Part shown: in pieces, positions 59,969 to 64,000 of the stretch
Layout: every line of letters starts with the position of its first letter
Numbering within the stretch: the stretch's first letter is position 1
From: MED-G105 sp039814575
GTDB lineage: Bacteria; Pseudomonadota; Alphaproteobacteria; Caulobacterales; Parvularculaceae
DNA: 64,000 nucleotides
Direction of reading: 5' to 3'
Assembly: GCA_039814575.1 (NCBI GenBank)
Contig: JBCCAY010000008.1
Coordinates: 62,001-126,000 of the forward strand
The notes under the pieces: generated by a model
The model's database searches: none
Seen by the model: the letters and a program-made list of their open reading frames with translations, nothing else
Told to the model about the DNA's origin: nothing
Position numbers and translations under genes: made by a program

Positions 59969-62173
59969 ATGAACGCTCGAACCCGAAATCGCTTGCTTAT
60001 CGCCACAGCGCTAAGCGCCTTTATGCACAACGCCGCCGGCGCGAACGACGCGGCGTCAGATCAAGAAGGGTTGGGGGCCAAAGGCGAAGCGGCCGTACGC
60101 CTCGCCTCGCTTGACGAAATCACCGTCTACGCCACCCGCAGTCCGACCCCTGCGTTTTCCTATCCCGGCCAAGTGACGGTCATCGACCGCGCGGCGATCG
60201 ACGACTTCAATCCATCGACCCTTTTCGACGTATTTGACGCAACGCCCGGCGCCCAGTTCCAAGGCGGTCCGCGCCGAACAGGCCAAGCGCCGTCGGTGCG
60301 CGGCGTCGAAGGCGAAGGGGTTCTCGTGCTTCTCGACGGCGCACGCCAGAGCTTTCTATCGGGGCATGACGGGCGGTTCTTTATCGATCCTGATCTCGTG
60401 CAAGCCGTCGAAGTCGTCCGTGGGCCAACATCAGCGCTCTATGGGTCCGGCGCCCTTGGCGGCGTCATCGCGCTACGGACCATCACGGCGGATGATTTCC
60501 TAAACGAAGACGAGACAACAGCCGTCAAACTCTCCCTCGGTCTACAGAGCGTCAATGATGAAGTCCGGTTCAGCGGCGTCGGCGCGTGGCGCTCTGAGGA
60601 CGGCAAAACCGACATCGTCGCCAATCTGACAAAACGCGCTTCCGACGACATCAAGCTCGGCAGCGGCTTTACGCTGCCGTCCGAGGACGACATTCTCTCG
60701 TCACTGTTGAAAGCAACCTCGCGCCTCTCCGACGCCGCGACGGTCTCCCTTTCTTGGACGCGCTATGGCGGCGACAGCCTCGACCCCAACAATCCGCAAG
60801 GGGTCAACACGTCCGGCAGCGCCAACAATCTGGTCAATCGCGATATCGATTCCAACACCGTGCAAGGCGTAATCGACTTCAACCCATCATCGAACGATCT
60901 CATCGATGCCAGCTTAACGGCGTATTATGCGCGCAATGAGGTCAGGGAAGACGAAACGCTCTCGCCGCGGCTGATCACCCGGGAAGTCGACACGATTGGC
61001 GTCGTTCTCGACAATCGCTCCCGGTTCACGCTCTCGCCCGATTTCGACGTTACGCTCACCTATGGCGGCGAGTTCTATCGCGACGAACAAACGGGTGCGG
61101 ACAATACGACGATTGACGGCACGCGCGGCGGCGTGCCGGACGCGACAAGCGAGTTTTACGGCGTTTTCGGACAAGCGGAGATCGCTTGGACGAACCCGAT
61201 CGGCGCGCCCGGCAGTCTCACCATTATCCCCGGCGTGCGCTGGGATTCTTTCAGCAATGAAGCGATTGGCGAGCTTTCAGTGGACGACAACGCCGTTTCG
61301 CCCAAAGTCGGCGTTTCATACCAACCCATCGAAGCGCTTTTGTTCTTCGGCAATTGGGCGGAGGCGTTTCGCGCGCCCTCCTTTAATGAACTTTATGCGG
61401 ACGGTATACACTTCGAAACGCCGAACTTCTCCGTTCCCGGTCCGTTTGGACCGTTCGGTCCGCCGGCGTTCGTGACGAACTTCTTTATCGCGAACCCTGA
61501 TCTGGAAGCAGAGGAATCCACAACGTGGGAAGTCGGCGGCGGCCTCACCCTCGACAGCGTCCTCATGGACGACGACAGCTTCCAGGTAAAAGGCTCATAT
61601 TTCCAATCGGACGTAGAGAACCTCATCGATCTCGACGTCAATATTCCGTTCACCTGCTTCTTACAGCCAAGCGAGCTGCCGCCTTTCGCGCCACCCTGCG
61701 GTTCCGGCGCACCGTTCGGCAACACCAGCCAGAACGTCAATGTCACAAACGCCGACCTCAGCGGCGTCGAAGTGGAGTTCGAGTACGATTCTCGTCTCTT
61801 TTATGTGCGCGCGAACTATGGCGCGATTGACGGGCGCAATAAAGACAATGGCGATTTTGTCGGTGTCCTAACGCCTGACATCGCCTTTATCGACAGCGGC
61901 GTAAAATGGGCCGAGGCCGGCGCACGGCTCGGCGCGCGTGTCACAATCGCCGGCGACTTCAATGAAGTGAACACCCCGACGCTCGCCCGCGACGGCTATA
62001 CCGTGGGCGATGTTTACTTTGTATGGGAACCGCAGTGGCGCGGCGTTGAAGGCTTACGCCTCGACCTTGGCGTCGATAACATCACAGACGCCGACTATGA
62101 AGTGGTGGCAGCCGGCGTCAGCCAGCCGGGGCGCAACTACAAAGCCACAATCAGTATGCGACGCGGATTCTAG
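59969..62173 (+). CDS. TonB-dependent heme/hemoglobin-type receptor
   Basis: 734 residues from the ATG at 59969, with GGAGGGG at a normal distance. A signal peptide (about 1-25) precedes a TonB box (SLDEITVYATRSPTPAF), a plug with GVEGEGVLVLLDGARQ and VEVVRGPTSALYGSGALGGVI (two parts), and a 22-strand barrel ending MRRGF, with the final Phe. The barrel loop has FRAPSFNELYADGIHFE followed by NPDLEAEES: FRAP, a histidine, then NPDL, which is the heme-receptor motif pair. It imports heme or takes it from hemoproteins (inference from motif). The divergent DUF6607 gene and the Fur-like box agree with iron acquisition. Confidence 0.9.
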   Translation: MNARTRNRLLIATALSAFMHNAAGANDAASDQEGLGAKGEAAVRLASLDEITVYATRSPTPAFSYPGQVTVIDRAAIDDFNPSTLFDVFDATPGAQFQGGPRRTGQAPSVRGVEGEGVLVLLDGARQSFLSGHDGRFFIDPDLVQAVEVVRGPTSALYGSGALGGVIALRTITADDFLNEDETTAVKLSLGLQSVNDEVRFSGVGAWRSEDGKTDIVANLTKRASDDIKLGSGFTLPSEDDILSSLLKATSRLSDAATVSLSWTRYGGDSLDPNNPQGVNTSGSANNLVNRDIDSNTVQGVIDFNPSSNDLIDASLTAYYARNEVREDETLSPRLITREVDTIGVVLDNRSRFTLSPDFDVTLTYGGEFYRDEQTGADNTTIDGTRGGVPDATSEFYGVFGQAEIAWTNPIGAPGSLTIIPGVRWDSFSNEAIGELSVDDNAVSPKVGVSYQPIEALLFFGNWAEAFRAPSFNELYADGIHFETPNFSVPGPFGPFGPPAFVTNFFIANPDLEAEESTTWEVGGGLTLDSVLMDDDSFQVKGSYFQSDVENLIDLDVNIPFTCFLQPSELPPFAPPCGSGAPFGNTSQNVNVTNADLSGVEVEFEYDSRLFYVRANYGAIDGRNKDNGDFVGVLTPDIAFIDSGVKWAEAGARLGARVTIAGDFNEVNTPTLARDGYTVGDVYFVWEPQWRGVEGLRLDLGVDNITDADYEVVAAGVSQPGRNYKATISMRRGF

Positions 62174-62191
62174 TCGAACCTAAGAACATAA

Positions 62192-62223
62192 GCTGAGGGT
62201 ATTGCGCAGCGCGCGCCCTCAGC
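62192..62223. other. Hairpin overlapping the lepA stop codon
   Basis: GCTGAGGG (62192-62199) pairs with CCCTCAGC (62216-62223). The second arm covers the lepA stop codon (62219-62221). No T-run follows, so as a terminator it is weak; it could protect the 3' ends of both convergent transcripts. Confidence 0.45.
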
Positions 62224-64000
62224 CGTCCATCTTCAGCGCCTTGATAAACGCCTCTTGGGGAATTTCGACACGGCCAAACTGGCGCATCTTTTTCTTCCCC
62301 TCTTTTTGTTTCTCTAAGAGCTTTCGTTTACGGGTCGCATCGCCGCCATAGCATTTCGCCGTGACGTCCTTGCGCATCGCCGCGATCGTCTCCCGCGCAA
62401 TGACACGCCCGCCCAAAGCCGCTTGGATCGGAATCTTAAACAAATGGCGGGGAATGAGATCTTTCAGCTTTTCGCACATGGCGCGACCGCGCAGCTCCGC
62501 TTTGTCGCGGTGCACGATCACGGATAGGGCGTCGACCGGCTCTTCATTGACGAGGATCTGCATCTTCACCAGCTGATCGGTGCGGTATTCCGTCATCTGA
62601 TAGTCGAAACTGGCGTAACCCTTGGATATCGACTTCAAGCGGTCGTAGAAATCAAAAACGACTTCGTTGAGCGGCAATTCATAAACCAACATGGCGCGCG
62701 TTCCGGCATAGGTCAGCTCTTGTTGGATGCCGCGACGCTCCTCGCACAGTTTCAAAATAGCGCCCAGATGCTCATCAGGCGTCATGATCGTCGCTTTGAT
62801 CCAGGGCTCGTCAATATGGCTGACCTTCACAGGGTCCGGCATGTCGGCCGGGTTGTGCAGCTCCGACATCGTCCCGTCGGTCATGTGAATGTGGTAGACG
62901 ACGCTCGGCGCCGTTGTGATGAGGTCGATATTAAATTCGCGCTCAAGCCGCTCTCGGATGATCTCTAAGTGCAAGAGCCCTAGAAACCCGCACCGGAACC
63001 CGAAGCCGAGCGCCGCCGACGTCTCCATCTCGAATTCGAAACTGGCGTCGTTCAACCGCAGCTTGCCCATGGCTTCGCGCAGATCCTCGAACTGCGCCGC
63101 GTCGACAGGAAAGATGCCGCAGAAAACAACGGGAACGGAGGGTTTGAAACCGGGCAATACGTCATTAGCGGGGCGACGGTCATCCGTAATCGTGTCGCCG
63201 ACGCGGGTGTCTGCGACCTGCTTAATCGACGCCGTCAGATAACCGATTTCGCCTGGGCCTAGCTGGTCCACCGGCGTTTTCTTCGGCGTCGTCACGCCCA
63301 CCTGGTCGATCGTATAGGTTGCGCCGGACCCCATCATGCGGATCTTCATTCCCTTGGAGAGGGCGCCGTCAATGATGCGCACCAAGACGACGACGCCGAG
63401 ATAGCTGTCATACCAACTGTCGACAAGAAGCGCTTTTAATGGCGCTTCCACATCGCCAGCCGGCGCCGGCAGACGCTCCACGATCGCTTCCAAAACCTCC
63501 GGCACGCCAACGCCCGTCTTGGCGGAAATCTCGACGGCGTCGCTCGCATCGATGCCAATCACATCTTCGATTTGCGCGCGCACGCGTTCCGGTTCCGCGG
63601 CCGGCAGGTCGATCTTATTCAGGACGGGAACAAGCTCCAGATCCACATCGATCGCCTGATAGACATTAGCGAGGGTTTGCGCCTCAACGCCTTGGCTGGC
63701 GTCGACCACTAAGAGCGCGCCTTCGCAGGCCGACAATGACCGCGAGACTTCGTAGCCGAAATCCACATGCCCCGGCGTGTCGATGAGATTGAGGACGTAG
63801 GTCTCGCCGTCTTTGGCTTTGTATTCCAGGCGAACCGTTTGCGCTTTGATGGTGATGCCGCGCTCGCGCTCCAAATCCATGGAATCGAGGACTTGTTCTT
63901 TCATCTCACGATCGGTGAGCCCACCCGTCACCTGGATCAAACGATCAGCGAGGGTTGATTTACCGTGGTCGATATGCGCGACGATGGAGAAGTTACGGAT
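62219..64000 (-). CDS. lepA: Elongation factor 4 (LepA), N-terminus cut by window edge
   Basis: 593 codons and the stop are in the window; the frame is open to the last base. It is a ribosomal back-translocase GTPase. At the right edge the minus strand reads IRNFSIVAHIDHGKSTLADR, the G1 motif, so only the first few residues are missing. Then come ERERGITIKAQTVRLEYKA, DTPGHVDFGYEV (G3) and NKIDLPAA (G4), and the LepA-specific C-terminal end with KCYGGDATRKRKLLEKQKEG and IPQEAFIKALK. Length and all motifs are normal. Confidence 0.97.
   Translation of the reverse strand: MRNFSIVAHIDHGKSTLADRLIQVTGGLTDREMKEQVLDSMDLERERGITIKAQTVRLEYKAKDGETYVLNLIDTPGHVDFGYEVSRSLSACEGALLVVDASQGVEAQTLANVYQAIDVDLELVPVLNKIDLPAAEPERVRAQIEDVIGIDASDAVEISAKTGVGVPEVLEAIVERLPAPAGDVEAPLKALLVDSWYDSYLGVVVLVRIIDGALSKGMKIRMMGSGATYTIDQVGVTTPKKTPVDQLGPGEIGYLTASIKQVADTRVGDTITDDRRPANDVLPGFKPSVPVVFCGIFPVDAAQFEDLREAMGKLRLNDASFEFEMETSAALGFGFRCGFLGLLHLEIIRERLEREFNIDLITTAPSVVYHIHMTDGTMSELHNPADMPDPVKVSHIDEPWIKATIMTPDEHLGAILKLCEERRGIQQELTYAGTRAMLVYELPLNEVVFDFYDRLKSISKGYASFDYQMTEYRTDQLVKMQILVNEEPVDALSVIVHRDKAELRGRAMCEKLKDLIPRHLFKIPIQAALGGRVIARETIAAMRKDVTAKCYGGDATRKRKLLEKQKEGKKKMRQFGRVEIPQEAFIKALKMDG

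Noticed and set aside
1..64000. CRISPR arrays, tRNA or rRNA genes, insertion sequences
   Set aside because: No regularly spaced repeats, cloverleaf-like genes, transposase frames or terminal inverted repeats were found by reading.

Overview
The window is a 64 kb chromosomal stretch from an alphaproteobacterium, of moderate-to-high GC and densely coded on both strands. The evidence is the gene order lptC-lptA-lptB-rpoN-hpf-ptsN, a DUF1150 gene, an FzlA-type glutathione-S-transferase-like cell-division gene directly before queG, TTAA-N7-TTAAC (CtrA-type) boxes, and a composite palindromic intergenic repeat of the kind common in this class. Large TonB-dependent receptors together with exosortase-linked surface genes suggest a marine or aquatic relative of the Caulobacterales/Parvularculales; this placement is inference. 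I saw no tRNA, rRNA, CRISPR array, integrase or transposase.

Layout. 1-7.0 kb: a cut sensor gene, a receiver-first hybrid histidine kinase, a 917-residue TonB-dependent receptor, a YtoQ-family protein and an isolated pair of TadE/TadG-like pseudopilins. 7.0-13.1 kb: a secreted YbjN-like protein, an RsmB/Fmu-type rRNA methyltransferase, a Bax-inhibitor-1-like membrane protein, a TPR-38-like protein, a possible small RNA with a strong terminator, and an RNase D-like exonuclease. 13.3-19.1 kb: lptCAB for LPS transport, sigma-54 (rpoN), hibernation factor hpf and ptsN (EIIANtr). 19.3-29.4 kb (mostly minus strand): DUF1150, uppP, a secreted von Willebrand A protein with five 87-residue repeats, the composite repeat, the three-gene retropepsin / 7TM / glutamate-ligase-like operon, an MFS transporter and a DUF4174-like protein.

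29.4-53.5 kb is a dispersed exopolysaccharide and exosortase-associated surface region: ugd (UDP-glucuronate), a WcaJ-type priming transferase, a giant G8-domain protein with three histidine clusters, an ExeA-like ATPase fused to a family-2 glycosyltransferase, a PrsT-like TPR lipoprotein, a WecG/TagA-type glycosyltransferase fused to a STAS domain, a secreted protein with a VPxPA-CTERM sorting tail, a Wzz chain-length protein and a CpsD-like kinase. Housekeeping genes (cysQ, fzlA, queG) interrupt it. No exosortase, flippase or polymerase is in the window, so the pathway must be completed elsewhere. Three good sigma-54 (-24/-12) matches lie upstream of wcaJ, the WecG-STAS gene and wzz, and rpoN itself is in the window. 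This points to sigma-54 control of polysaccharide and sorted-protein production, as reported for other PEP-CTERM systems.

54-64 kb: an RND efflux pair, a DUF6607 lipoprotein-like gene, a heme-type TonB receptor with a Fur-like box, and lepA running off the right edge.

The best candidates for something undescribed are the two fusion enzymes (ATPase-GT2 and WecG-STAS), their neighbourhood (PrsT, G8/His-rich protein, VPxPA-CTERM protein) and the shared sigma-54/CtrA signals.
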